Positions 1 to 7,861 of a stretch of 64,000 nt of DNA are shown here, one piece after another (the stretch's first letter is position 1; each line of letters starts with the position of its first letter). Both the position numbers and the translations under genes were made by a program. Under the pieces are notes generated by a model. The model ran no database searches. It was given only the letters and a program-made list of their open reading frames with translations, and had not been told where the DNA came from. This DNA comes from Hyphomonas sp. (lineage in GTDB: Bacteria > Pseudomonadota > Alphaproteobacteria > Caulobacterales > Hyphomonadaceae), in NCBI RefSeq assembly GCF_016125515.1, contig NZ_WGLO01000003.1, positions 62,001-126,000 of the forward strand. The letters are read 5' to 3'.

Positions 1-678
1 GCCATCGTGATGCCGGATGTCGATGTGAAAAAGGTCGCAGAAGATCTCTTCTGGGCCGCGTTCCGCAACACCGGGCAGATCTGTATCGCCACCAAACGTA
101 TGTACATCCACAAGGACGTGTACGAACCATTGAAGGCGGCCATTGTGGAATACGCCGCCACGGTGAAAGTCGGTGACGGCGCCGAACAGGGCACCCAGAT
201 CGGCCCGATCCAGAATTCGGCCCAATACAAGCGTGTTCTGGAACTGATCCAGGACGCCAAGGACAATGGCTACAAGTTCCTGATTGGCGGGGACGAGGCC
301 AAAGTGCCCGGCTACTTCGTACCGATCACCATCCTCGACAACCCGCCGGAAAATGCCCGCATCGTGCAGGAAGAGCAATTCGGCCCGGTCCTGCCGCTCC
401 TGAAGTTCGACAACCTCGATGAGGTCGTCGGTCGCGCCAATGACAGTGAATACGGTCTCGGCGCCTCGATCTGGACCAGCGACATCGAACGCGCGCAGGA
501 TATCGCAACGCGCCTTCAGGCGGGCACGGTGTGGATCAACGAGAGCCAACACCTCAGCCCGCACGCGGCCTTCGGCGGCTTCAAGCAGTCCGGTATCGGC
601 GTCGAGGGCGGCCCCGAAGGCGTGCTCGAATTCTGCCAGGCACAGACCGTGTTCACCCGCAAACCCGCGACCGCCTGA
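1..678 (+). CDS. Aldehyde dehydrogenase, C-terminal part (5' end outside window)
   Basis: The reading frame is open from base 1, so the gene begins upstream; about 225 residues remain. It holds the C-terminal half of an NAD(P)-dependent aldehyde dehydrogenase: the catalytic-cysteine loop NTGQICIATKR, the EEQFGPVLPLL cofactor/oligomer segment, and the closing FGGFKQSGIG(V)E block typical of the superfamily. These enzymes oxidise aldehydes to acids in the cytosol; the substrate cannot be read from this half. The catalytic Glu and most of the Rossmann fold lie outside the window. The next gene, a GST, starts 97 bases downstream on the same strand. Family assignment is secure; substrate is unknown. 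Confidence 0.93.
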   Translation, partial: AIVMPDVDVKKVAEDLFWAAFRNTGQICIATKRMYIHKDVYEPLKAAIVEYAATVKVGDGAEQGTQIGPIQNSAQYKRVLELIQDAKDNGYKFLIGGDEAKVPGYFVPITILDNPPENARIVQEEQFGPVLPLLKFDNLDEVVGRANDSEYGLGASIWTSDIERAQDIATRLQAGTVWINESQHLSPHAAFGGFKQSGIGVEGGPEGVLEFCQAQTVFTRKPATA

Positions 679-775
679 GCCTTGACGTGGCGGACGGGCC
701 ACCCGGCGTCACATCTTGTGCGCCGGGGCGTTCATGGCAGTGTGAAGGTCCTTACGGTTCTTCAGAGGCCAAGCC

Positions 776-1561
776 ATGACCGACCTCGTTCTCTACGAAC
801 ATCCGCTGTCGCCCTATGCGCAGAAAGTCAAAATCGCCCTGCGCGAAAAGGGTGTGCCTTTCGAGGCGCGCTTGCCCGAGGGCATTGGCACGGGCGTCAC
901 CGGCTCCGGATTCGCTAAGGCCAATCCGCGCGGCGAGGTGCCTGCGCTTGTGCATGGCGACACATCCATTTTCGACAGCACGATCATCCTCGAATATATT
1001 GAGGAGGTCTGGCCATCGCCGCCCATGCTGCCGTCCACGCCGGCCGGCAAAGCCCGCGTCCGGATGATCGAAGACATCATGGACACCCAGTTCGAGGCGA
1101 TCACCTGGGGGCTCGGAGAGCTCAACTTCTTCAAGCGCGCAGAAGGTGACTTGAAGGCTCAGATTGAATCCTGCGCCCGGACCCAGGCGGCCGCCTTTTT
1201 TGCGATGCTTGAAGCGTGGCTCGGCAAGGCAGACTGGTTCAATGGCGCGGACTTTGGTTGGGGCGATCTGAGTGTCATGCCCTTCCTGAACGGAGCGGCG
1301 GGCTTTGGCATTGCGCCGGAAGCGGGCAGCGCGCTTTCAGCCTGGGCCGCCCGCGCCAACGCGCGCGGAAGCGTCCGGCAAACTCGCGCCGAGTCTGAAG
1401 CGTCGATGTCAGGCATGGCGCAGGTTGATCAGGCCGTGAAGGCGGGCCTGTTCAAGCGTCAGTACCGGGACCACCGTCTGGAGTGGATGATGAAATCCGG
1501 CGGCGCAGAAATCGTGCGCCAGGGACTGAAGGACGGAACGATCCGGTTTACCGGCCCTTGA
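776..1561 (+). CDS. Glutathione S-transferase family protein
   Basis: A 261-residue cytosolic GST. Residues 1-80 form the thioredoxin-like glutathione domain: it opens with LVLYEHPLSPYAQKVKIALREKG, and the VPAL cis-proline motif and the DSTIILEYIEE motif match the glutathione-binding consensus. The remainder is the helical C-terminal domain, ending in a longer than usual tail. The usual role is conjugation or reductive or hydrolytic chemistry on electrophiles; the substrate is not predictable. The ATG is chosen because the first beta strand begins at residue 4. Its last 14 bases overlap the end of the convergent LysR gene, so little room is left for a separate terminator. Confidence 0.9.
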   Translation: MTDLVLYEHPLSPYAQKVKIALREKGVPFEARLPEGIGTGVTGSGFAKANPRGEVPALVHGDTSIFDSTIILEYIEEVWPSPPMLPSTPAGKARVRMIEDIMDTQFEAITWGLGELNFFKRAEGDLKAQIESCARTQAAAFFAMLEAWLGKADWFNGADFGWGDLSVMPFLNGAAGFGIAPEAGSALSAWAARANARGSVRQTRAESEASMSGMAQVDQAVKAGLFKRQYRDHRLEWMMKSGGAEIVRQGLKDGTIRFTGP

Positions 1562-2468
1562 GCGGAGGTTTGGACGCTTGCTCTCCGAGAAGCTTGCCAG
1601 GTGAGGCTTCGAACAGATCGATCAGGAATTCACTGGTCGCCCGGACCCGGGCAAGGGTGTGGACGTCTTCATGGATCGCCAGCCACAGCGCCCGCTCGAT
1701 CCGGACGGCATCGGGCAGAACCTGCACAAGCTCCGGATCAGCTGCGGCCATGAAATGAGGCAGTACCGCTATCCCGGCGCCCGCCCGTGTCATCTGCCAT
1801 TGCGCGACAATCGAGGGACTGCAGAAGCGCAGCGACAGACCAGCCATGATCTCCTCATGGTAGCGCAGCTGGGAGGAGTAGATCAGGTCGTCGACATACC
1901 CGATCAGCGAATGGCCAGCCAGATCGGTGACATCCGTGATCGCCCCGTGCGCGTTCAGGTATTTCGGTGCAGCATAGAGGTGCAGTGAATAGTCGGACAG
2001 CTTGCGCACTTTCAGCCGCCCTGCTTTCGGGCGCGTCAGCAGGATGGACATGTCGGCCTCGCGCTTGGGCACGCTGACGAAGCCGGACAGGGCGATCAGG
2101 TCGAGACCCAGACGGGAATGACGGGTCGCGAAGTCGGCGATGGCCGGCGCGATCAGCTGATTGCCCAGACCTTCGGGCACGCCGATGCGGACCCGCCCCG
2201 TGGCCTGCGGTCCGCCAGGTTCGGACACGGCCGCGACCTCGGCGGCGGCGTGTTCCAGTGCCTCGGCCCTCGACGCGACGGTCTGGCCGTTGGGGGTCAG
2301 CAGGTGCCCCTTGGCCGTGCGCTCGAACAGATCGAGGCCCAGATCGGCTTCGAGTCTGCGCAAGCGCCGGCTGATTGTGGTGGCATCCAGCCCCGTCCGG
2401 GCGGCGACATCGGCCAGGCGCGGATGGCGGCTGACCTCGAGCAGCAGTTTCAGGTCGTCCCAGTTCAA
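1548..2468 (-). CDS. LysR-family transcriptional regulator
   Basis: A 306-residue LTTR of normal length. Residues 1-60 contain the winged helix-turn-helix (VAARTGLDATTISRRLRRLE), which binds DNA. From about residue 90 comes the periplasmic-binding-protein-like effector domain (RVRIGVPEGLGNQLIAPAI). It is divergent from mmsA, with 110 bases between the two starts. The gap holds two overlapping palindromes, one with T-N11-A geometry, placed just upstream of its own start. The inference is autoregulation and control of mmsA, probably in response to a branched-chain catabolite. It could instead act on the GST it converges with, but the divergent layout favours mmsA. Confidence 0.92.
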   Translation of the reverse strand: MNWDDLKLLLEVSRHPRLADVAARTGLDATTISRRLRRLEADLGLDLFERTAKGHLLTPNGQTVASRAEALEHAAAEVAAVSEPGGPQATGRVRIGVPEGLGNQLIAPAIADFATRHSRLGLDLIALSGFVSVPKREADMSILLTRPKAGRLKVRKLSDYSLHLYAAPKYLNAHGAITDVTDLAGHSLIGYVDDLIYSSQLRYHEEIMAGLSLRFCSPSIVAQWQMTRAGAGIAVLPHFMAAADPELVQVLPDAVRIERALWLAIHEDVHTLARVRATSEFLIDLFEASPGKLLGEQASKPPLKGR

Positions 2469-2478
2469 ATCGATCTAC

Positions 2479-2503
2479 CTGCAAATTTGCAGCCACTGGC
2501 TGC
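2479..2503. promoter_or_regulatory. Probable LysR operator between the LysR gene and mmsA
   Basis: CTGCAAATTTGCAG at 2479-2492 is a perfect 14-base palindrome. It overlaps a second inverted repeat, GCAGCC-ACT-GGCTGC (2489-2503). The first contains the T-N11-A spacing that LysR proteins recognise. It begins 11 bases upstream of the LysR start codon and about 85 bases upstream of mmsA. Binding by the adjacent regulator is inferred from position and symmetry. Confidence 0.6.
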
Positions 2504-2578
2504 GATATTGTCCGTTTATTTGGACTTACGCGCTCTATAGGTTGCCGTCAAAATTCGAGGGCAAAAGGGAGACACGCG

Positions 2579-4075
2579 ATGCGTGAAGTGCACCATTTCA
2601 TCGGCGGCAAGGTCGTTTCGGGCCAATCCGGCCGGTTCGGCGACATCTACAATCCCAATACCGGAGAGGTTCAGGCCCGCGTGGCGCTGGCCACCGAAGC
2701 CGAGCTGGACGCCGCGGTTGCAGCCGCCCGGGCCGCACTTCCTGCCTGGGCCGCCACCAACCCGCAGCGCCGCGCGCGCGTCATGTTCGAGTTCAAGCGC
2801 CTCGTCGAAGCCAACATGAATGAGCTCGCCCACCTCCTGTCGTCCGAGCATGGCAAGGTGATCGCAGACTCCAAAGGCGATGTGCAGCGTGGCCTCGACG
2901 TGGTCGAGTTTGCCTGCGGCGTGCCGCACTTGCTCAAAGGCGAATACACCGAAGGCGCCGGCCCTGGCATCGACGTTTTCTCCATGCGTCAGGCGCTCGG
3001 TGTCTGTGCCGGCATCACGCCGTTCAACTTCCCCGCCATGATCCCGTGCTGGATGGCCGCCGTTGCGATTGCCTGCGGCAACACCTTCATTCTGAAACCG
3101 TCCGAGAAAGACCCCTCCGTGCCGATGCGGCTCGCCGAGCTCATGCTCGAAGCCGGTGCGCCGGCCGGCGTGCTCAACGTTGTCAACGGCGACAAGGTTG
3201 CCGTCGACGCCATCCTCAAGCATTCGGACATCAAGGCGGTCAGCTTCGTCGGATCGTCCGACATCGCACAATATGTCTATTCGACCGGCGCCGCGAACGG
3301 CAAACGCGTGCAGGCGATGGGCGGCGCGAAGAACCACGGCATCATCATGCCGGACGCCGACATGGACCAGGCCGTCAAAGACATCGTTGGCGCGGCTTAC
3401 GGGTCGGCCGGCGAGCGCTGCATGGCGCTGCCTGTGGCGGTCACGGTCGGCAAGAAGACCGGCGACGAATTCGTGGCGCGCATGATTGATGCTGCGCGCG
3501 GCCTCAAGGTTGGCATCTCGACCGACAAAGACGCGCACTACGGCCCCGTCGTCTCCGCCCAGCACAAGGCGAAGATCGAAAACTACATCCAGATGGGCGT
3601 CGATGAAGGCGCCAAACTCCTGCTCGACGGCCGTGGCCACACGCTGCAGGGCCACGAGAACGGCTTCTTCGTGGGCCCTTCGCTCTTTGACAATGTGAAG
3701 CCCGGCATGCGCTCCTATCAGGAAGAGATCTTCGGTCCCGTCCTGCAGGTCGTTCGCGCCGAGTCGCTTGAAGAGGCTGCGGCCCTTGCCACGAACCATC
3801 AGTATGGAAACGGCTGCGCCATCTTCACGTCGAACGGCCGCGCCGCGCGCGAGTTCGCCGCGCAGGTCAATGTCGGCATGGTTGGTATCAACGTGCCGAT
3901 CCCGGTACCGGTCGCCTACCATACCTTCGGCGGGTGGAAACGCTCTGCCTTCGGCGACACCAACCAGCACGGCCCGGAAGGCATCAAGTTCTGGACCAAG
4001 ATCAAGACGGTCACCCAGCGCTGGCCGGACGGCGACGTCGGCGACCAGGCCTTCGTCATCCCGACGATGGGGTGA
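2579..4075 (+). CDS. mmsA: CoA-acylating methylmalonate-semialdehyde dehydrogenase
   Basis: A 498-residue enzyme of the usual MmsA length, converting (methyl)malonate semialdehyde plus CoA and NAD+ to propionyl-/acetyl-CoA, the last step of valine (and thymine/inositol) catabolism. The N terminus HFIGGKVV is typical. The catalytic cysteine is C281 in the GERCMALPVAV loop, and the C-terminal HTFGGWKRSAFGDTNQHG block and KTVTQRW ending are diagnostic of MmsA rather than generic aldehyde dehydrogenases. The ATG follows GGGA. It is divergent from a LysR gene with a palindromic operator, and a strong hairpin follows its stop. With the downstream hydratase and mmsB it forms a valine-degradation neighbourhood. 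Confidence 0.95.
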   Translation: MREVHHFIGGKVVSGQSGRFGDIYNPNTGEVQARVALATEAELDAAVAAARAALPAWAATNPQRRARVMFEFKRLVEANMNELAHLLSSEHGKVIADSKGDVQRGLDVVEFACGVPHLLKGEYTEGAGPGIDVFSMRQALGVCAGITPFNFPAMIPCWMAAVAIACGNTFILKPSEKDPSVPMRLAELMLEAGAPAGVLNVVNGDKVAVDAILKHSDIKAVSFVGSSDIAQYVYSTGAANGKRVQAMGGAKNHGIIMPDADMDQAVKDIVGAAYGSAGERCMALPVAVTVGKKTGDEFVARMIDAARGLKVGISTDKDAHYGPVVSAQHKAKIENYIQMGVDEGAKLLLDGRGHTLQGHENGFFVGPSLFDNVKPGMRSYQEEIFGPVLQVVRAESLEEAAALATNHQYGNGCAIFTSNGRAAREFAAQVNVGMVGINVPIPVPVAYHTFGGWKRSAFGDTNQHGPEGIKFWTKIKTVTQRWPDGDVGDQAFVIPTMG

Positions 4076-4076
4076 G

Positions 4077-4128
4077 ATCGCAGGCAACGGCCAGGCCCCT
4101 GCGCTTGTCGGGGGCCGAAGCCTGCGAT
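4077..4128 (+). terminator. Nested hairpin after mmsA
   Basis: Arms ATCGCAGGC (4077-4085) and GCCTGCGAT (4120-4128) pair perfectly. They enclose an inner GGCCCC/GGGGCC pairing (4094-4099 with 4111-4116). The structure starts right after the mmsA stop. Only a weak T tract follows, so it may act with Rho or as an mRNA-stabilising hairpin. Confidence 0.55.
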
Positions 4129-4168
4129 ACTTGCTAGGCGGTCTCGTTTTCAAGCCGGGGAGGGTTTG

Positions 4169-4951
4169 ATGTCTGACTTGTCCATCGGGTCGCCAGCAAC
4201 AGGTGACCGTGTTTTCATCCGCAACCTTGTCACGGTCATGGCCGTCATTCTCGTGTCCGGGTTCGTCGTCCAATTGGCGGCCGGCAGGTCGAGTTTCAAT
4301 GCGCCGTTGATCGTGCATGCACACGCCTTCGTATTCATGGGATGGGTGGACATCGTGATGATGCAGGCCTGGCTTGCCGGAGCCGGCAACATGAAGCTGC
4401 ACCAGCAACTCGGAAAGCTCGCCTGCGTTTGGGCGATCGGGCTCCTGATTTTTGGAACTTGGGTCACGGTCGCGGCCGTTCAAAGCGGTCGAACGCCTTT
4501 CTTCTTCCAGCCGCAGCATTTCATCGTTGCCAATCCCCTCAGTCTTGTGGCGGCGATGGGGCTGCTCGGCGCGGCGGTCATGTTGCGCCACCGGCCTGAC
4601 TGGCACGCGCGTTTGCAGGTCGGCTCGTTCATGCTTCTGATGGGCCCGGGATTCGGTCGTCTGCTACCTATGCCGCTTCTCCCGCCCTATGCTTTTGAGA
4701 TCGCCGGACTCATAGCGATTGTCTTCCCGGTCTTCGGCATCTTGCGCGACTGGCGCGTGCTCGGCCGTCCGCATCCGGCCTGGTTCTGGGCGATTGGTGT
4801 ACTGATTGCCGTCACGCTCCTTGTCCGCGTGATCGGTCTTTCCCCTGTCGGGGCAGGTGTCTACGAGGCTGTCGTTGCAGGCACGCCGCTCGAGGGCACC
4901 AGCGGTCTCGACTATCTTCCGCCGCCGGGGCCGCCACCGGCTCCAAGCTGA
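4169..4951 (+). CDS. Polytopic membrane protein of unknown function
   Basis: A 260-residue protein with about seven hydrophobic segments (roughly residues 19-38, 48-73, 88-110, 122-144, 152-172, 178-196 and 205-228) and a Pro-rich C-terminal tail (PPPGPPPAPS). Conserved-looking histidines sit in the second and third helices (HAHAF, HQQLGK), reminiscent of heme-binding or DUF2306-like membrane proteins, but no family is assigned. The start is ATG at 4169; a TTG codon directly upstream would add one residue. It lies between mmsA (after a hairpin) and the enoyl-CoA hydratase, on the same strand. No function is inferred. Confidence 0.8.
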   Translation: MSDLSIGSPATGDRVFIRNLVTVMAVILVSGFVVQLAAGRSSFNAPLIVHAHAFVFMGWVDIVMMQAWLAGAGNMKLHQQLGKLACVWAIGLLIFGTWVTVAAVQSGRTPFFFQPQHFIVANPLSLVAAMGLLGAAVMLRHRPDWHARLQVGSFMLLMGPGFGRLLPMPLLPPYAFEIAGLIAIVFPVFGILRDWRVLGRPHPAWFWAIGVLIAVTLLVRVIGLSPVGAGVYEAVVAGTPLEGTSGLDYLPPPGPPPAPS

Positions 4952-5000
4952 CGCCGGGCTCGGCGCCGGCATGTATGAACACTCACAACAGGCTTTCTTC

Positions 5001-5777
5001 ATGTCCCAATACAAGACCATCACCTTCGAACAAAAGGGCCGCGTAGCCGTTGTCACGCTGAACCGGCCGGACAGTCTGAACGCCCTCAATGCGGAGATCA
5101 TGCGTGAAGTCGTCGATTGCTTTGCCGCCATCGACCGTAACAAGGACATTGCCGTCAGCGTCCTGACCGGGGCAGGGCGCGCCTTCGCCGCTGGCGCCGA
5201 CATCAAGGAGATGCAGCCGCAATCCTTCTCCGACATGTATGTCGAGGACTACTTCGCCGGCTGGGACCGCTTCGCTGCGTGTCGCAAGCCGGTCATCGCG
5301 GCGGTCAACGGCTTCGCCCTCGGCGGCGGCTGCGAACTCGCAATGATGTGCGACCTGATCATTGCGTCCGAGAAGGCGAAGTTCGGCCAGCCGGAGATCA
5401 AGCTTGGCGTCACCCCCGGCATGGGCGGCTCTATTCGCCTCACCAAGGCTGTTGGCAAGGCAAAGGCCATGGACATGGTGCTCTCTGGCCGCATGATCGA
5501 CGGCGCCGAAGCCGACCGGATCGGTCTTGTCTCTCGCGTCGTGCCGCATGACACGCTGATGGACGCCGCCATGGCCGCTGCAAACGAAATAGCGGCCTTC
5601 TCCATTCCGTCCTTGATGGCAGCGAAGGAGATGGTTGGTCGTGCACTGGAACTTCCGACCACGGAAGGTGTCAAGTTCGAGCGCCGACTCTTCCAGGGCC
5701 TGTTCGGCACTGCCGACCAGAAAGAAGGCATGGCGGCGTTCAGCGACAAGCGCGCTGCGAAGTTCGAGGACAAGTAA
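5001..5777 (+). CDS. Enoyl-CoA hydratase (crotonase family)
   Basis: A 258-residue crotonase. The oxyanion-hole segments AAGADIKEM and GFALGGGCELAMMCD are present, and both hydratase glutamates are retained (GGCELA and GQPEIKLGVTPGMGG), so it should be an active hydratase rather than a hydrolase or isomerase. It would hydrate enoyl-CoA intermediates such as methacrylyl-CoA in valine breakdown. The start at ATG 5001 (MSQYKTITFEQKGRVAV) is chosen because the crotonase core begins there; the open frame upstream has no homologous sequence. Its TAA is immediately followed by the ATG of mmsB, with no gap, so the two are co-transcribed. The exact substrate is inferred from this coupling. Confidence 0.93.
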   Translation: MSQYKTITFEQKGRVAVVTLNRPDSLNALNAEIMREVVDCFAAIDRNKDIAVSVLTGAGRAFAAGADIKEMQPQSFSDMYVEDYFAGWDRFAACRKPVIAAVNGFALGGGCELAMMCDLIIASEKAKFGQPEIKLGVTPGMGGSIRLTKAVGKAKAMDMVLSGRMIDGAEADRIGLVSRVVPHDTLMDAAMAAANEIAAFSIPSLMAAKEMVGRALELPTTEGVKFERRLFQGLFGTADQKEGMAAFSDKRAAKFEDK

Positions 5778-6677
5778 ATGACGAAGATCGCCTTCATCGG
5801 CCTGGGTAACATGGGCGGCGGCATGTGCGCCAACCTCGTCAAGGCGGGTCACACCCTTGCGGCCTTCGATCTCAATGCGGATGCGGTCAAGGCTGTCGCC
5901 GCAAAGGGCGCGCGCGCGGCGGCGTCCGTCGCCGATGCGGTCAAGGATGCCGAAGTCGTTGTCTCGATGTTGCCGGCCGGCAAGCACGTCCTTAGCGTCC
6001 ATTTCGGACCGGACGGCGTGAAGGACCACGCCCCCCGCGGCACGCTCCTGATCGATTGTTCCACCATCGCCGTTACGGATGCGCGCGAAGCCCACGTGCA
6101 GGCGGACCTCTCGGGCTTCATCATGGTCGATGCGCCGGTCTCGGGCGGGGTTGCCGCCGCCGAGGCTGGCACGCTCACCTTCATGGCGGGCGGCACGGCC
6201 AAGGCGTTCGAAAAGGCGGAACCGATCCTGAAAGGCATGGGCAAGAACATCTTCCATGCCGGCGGCGCCGGGAACGGGCAGGCCGCCAAGATCGCCAACA
6301 ACATGCTGCTCGGCATCTCGATGATTGGCACCTGCGAGGCCTTCAACCTTGCCGAAAAGCTCGGCCTCGACGCGGAGACGTTCTTCAGGATTTCGTCGGT
6401 CTCCTCCGGTCAGTGCTGGTCCATGACCAGCTATTGCCCCGCGCCTGGTCCGGTGCCCTCATCTCCTGCGAACCGCGACTATGCCCCCGGCTTTGCCGTC
6501 GCGATGATGCTCAAGGACCTGCACCTGGCCGCCGACGCCGCGCGCTCGGCCGGTGCGGAGATACGCCTCGGCGAGCACGCAGAAAGCATCTACCAGTCAC
6601 TCGCTGACCGGGGGCTCGCCGGGCTCGATTTTTCGGGTGTGATGAAGGACGTCAAAGGCGAAATCCCCCGCAGTTGA
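5778..6677 (+). CDS. mmsB: 3-hydroxyisobutyrate dehydrogenase
   Basis: A 299-residue NAD-dependent beta-hydroxyacid dehydrogenase that oxidises 3-hydroxyisobutyrate to methylmalonate semialdehyde, feeding MmsA. The Rossmann motif IAFIGLGNMGGGM opens the protein. The substrate-binding signature DAPVSGGVAAAEAGTLTFMAGG and the catalytic lysine in GNGQAAKIANN are all visible. Its ATG directly abuts the stop of the enoyl-CoA hydratase. The length is normal. Together with mmsA this gives the last oxidative steps of valine degradation; a 3-hydroxyisobutyryl-CoA hydrolase is not seen in the window. Confidence 0.95.
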   Translation: MTKIAFIGLGNMGGGMCANLVKAGHTLAAFDLNADAVKAVAAKGARAAASVADAVKDAEVVVSMLPAGKHVLSVHFGPDGVKDHAPRGTLLIDCSTIAVTDAREAHVQADLSGFIMVDAPVSGGVAAAEAGTLTFMAGGTAKAFEKAEPILKGMGKNIFHAGGAGNGQAAKIANNMLLGISMIGTCEAFNLAEKLGLDAETFFRISSVSSGQCWSMTSYCPAPGPVPSSPANRDYAPGFAVAMMLKDLHLAADAARSAGAEIRLGEHAESIYQSLADRGLAGLDFSGVMKDVKGEIPRS

Positions 6678-6723
6678 TTCAATTAAAAGGTTAGAGGTCA
6701 CAGCGCTTTAACCATCCGGCCCG

Positions 6724-6738
6724 TGGCACGGGAGTTGC
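6724..6738 (+). promoter_or_regulatory. Sigma-54 (RpoN) promoter of the polysaccharide operon
   Basis: TGGCACGGGAGTTGC matches the sigma-54 consensus TGGCACG-N4-TTGC exactly, with the -24 GG and -12 GC dinucleotides at the required spacing. Transcription would start near 6750, upstream of the ATP-grasp gene. A CtrA-like half-site TTAACCAT lies at 6706-6713. Sigma-54 promoters need an enhancer-binding activator, whose site was not identified. In stalked alphaproteobacteria RpoN controls flagellar and stalk genes. Confidence 0.75.
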
Positions 6739-6805
6739 GCCAATACCGCCCAGAAGCGCCGCATTTGCAGCGGTGCCTGATGCGTATTGGGACAGAGACC
6801 GCCAA

Positions 6806-7861
6806 ATGGCCGCCGGATCCGAGGGGAACATTCTCTTTGTAACACACGGCGCGGGGCGAGGCCGCATCGTGCCGACCGGCGACGTGTTCTTCTCGCGGCT
6901 CAAGGTGCGCGATCCGGAACTGGCCGCCCGGCTCCAGTTCCACCAGACCGGAACCCCTGCACCGAGCCTGAATGGCGTGGCCCTGGCCGTGTTCTGGCTG
7001 GGCGATCCGCTGCGCCAGAAATATCCGGATTGCTATGCCGACGCATCCGCCATCGCCCGCGACGCGGCGCGCCGTGGTATTCCGGTGCTGAACCATCCGG
7101 ACGGTTTGTCGAACACAACCAAGGCCGTACAGTCCGAAATCTGGATGAAGGCCGGCCTTCCGTGCGCGCCCGTCGCGTGCGTCTCGACATCGGCCGAACT
7201 GACCGACGCTTTCGCCGGCATGGACGGCCCGTGCTTCCTGCGCGGCAACGATACCCATGCAGAACGCGAAATCCGCATGCTGTGCGCGCCGAAGCAGGTT
7301 CGCGCCGCAGCAGAGGCGATCTGCAATCCGGTCGCGCTCGTCAGGATCCACGATGTCCGCGCCGAATACCGCCGCGCCGGCACCCCGGCGTCGAGCCTGT
7401 ACAGCCGCTTCCACCACAAGGCCCGCGCCTTCGTGTTCCAGGGCGACGTAAAATCCAGCCACCTGTTTTTCTCGCACCATCTCGCCGTTGGCCTGTCCAA
7501 CAGCCTGTTCGCGCGCGAAGAGCGGCCCAAGCGCCGCCTGCTTCGCAAAATCGGTTTCCGCAAGCAGCTGTTCAACGACATGATCGCGGAAGACCTGAGA
7601 TACTTCCGCACGCCCGCAGCGCACCGGAACGTTCTGGTCAAGGCAGTCGCCGCGCTGGGTCTCGATGTGGCCGCCGTCGATTACAGCATCCGGCCCGATG
7701 GCTCGCTGATCCTTTGGGAAGCCAACCCGTACTTCTTCCTGCCACCCGGCGAACAAAGCGTTCTCGCCGACGAACGCCTGGCCGTTGCCCGCGTCAACGC
7801 TTCGCTGGACTGGATGGCCAACTGCCTGTGGGCGGCGCTGCCGAAGCGGCTCGCATCATGA
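6806..7861 (+). CDS. ATP-grasp-like protein of a polysaccharide operon
   Basis: A 351-residue cytosolic protein. The N-terminal half (ILFVTHGAGRGRIVPTG) resembles the pre-ATP-grasp Rossmann region. The C-terminal part carries a recognisable ATP-grasp end, ALGLDVAAVDYSIRPDGSLILWEANPYF, where the acidic and Asn residues would bind Mg-ATP. The family ligates a carboxylate to an amine or similar; the substrate here is unknown. ATG 6806 is preferred, since the upstream in-frame GTG (6773) lacks a ribosome-binding site. Its stop overlaps the flippase start (ATGA), so translation is coupled. The operon context suggests a role in modifying a surface glycan or peptide. Confidence 0.75.
   Translation: MAAGSEGNILFVTHGAGRGRIVPTGDVFFSRLKVRDPELAARLQFHQTGTPAPSLNGVALAVFWLGDPLRQKYPDCYADASAIARDAARRGIPVLNHPDGLSNTTKAVQSEIWMKAGLPCAPVACVSTSAELTDAFAGMDGPCFLRGNDTHAEREIRMLCAPKQVRAAAEAICNPVALVRIHDVRAEYRRAGTPASSLYSRFHHKARAFVFQGDVKSSHLFFSHHLAVGLSNSLFAREERPKRRLLRKIGFRKQLFNDMIAEDLRYFRTPAAHRNVLVKAVAALGLDVAAVDYSIRPDGSLILWEANPYFFLPPGEQSVLADERLAVARVNASLDWMANCLWAALPKRLAS

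Noticed and set aside
2508-2541. Sigma-70 promoter for mmsA (TTGTCC and TATAGG)
   Set aside because: The spacing between the elements is 22 bases, too long for a working -35/-10 pair.
2516-4606. A very long (696-residue) open frame antisense to mmsA
   Set aside because: It is rich in Arg, His, Gly and Asp from antisense of a high-GC gene; mmsA on the other strand is clearly the real gene.
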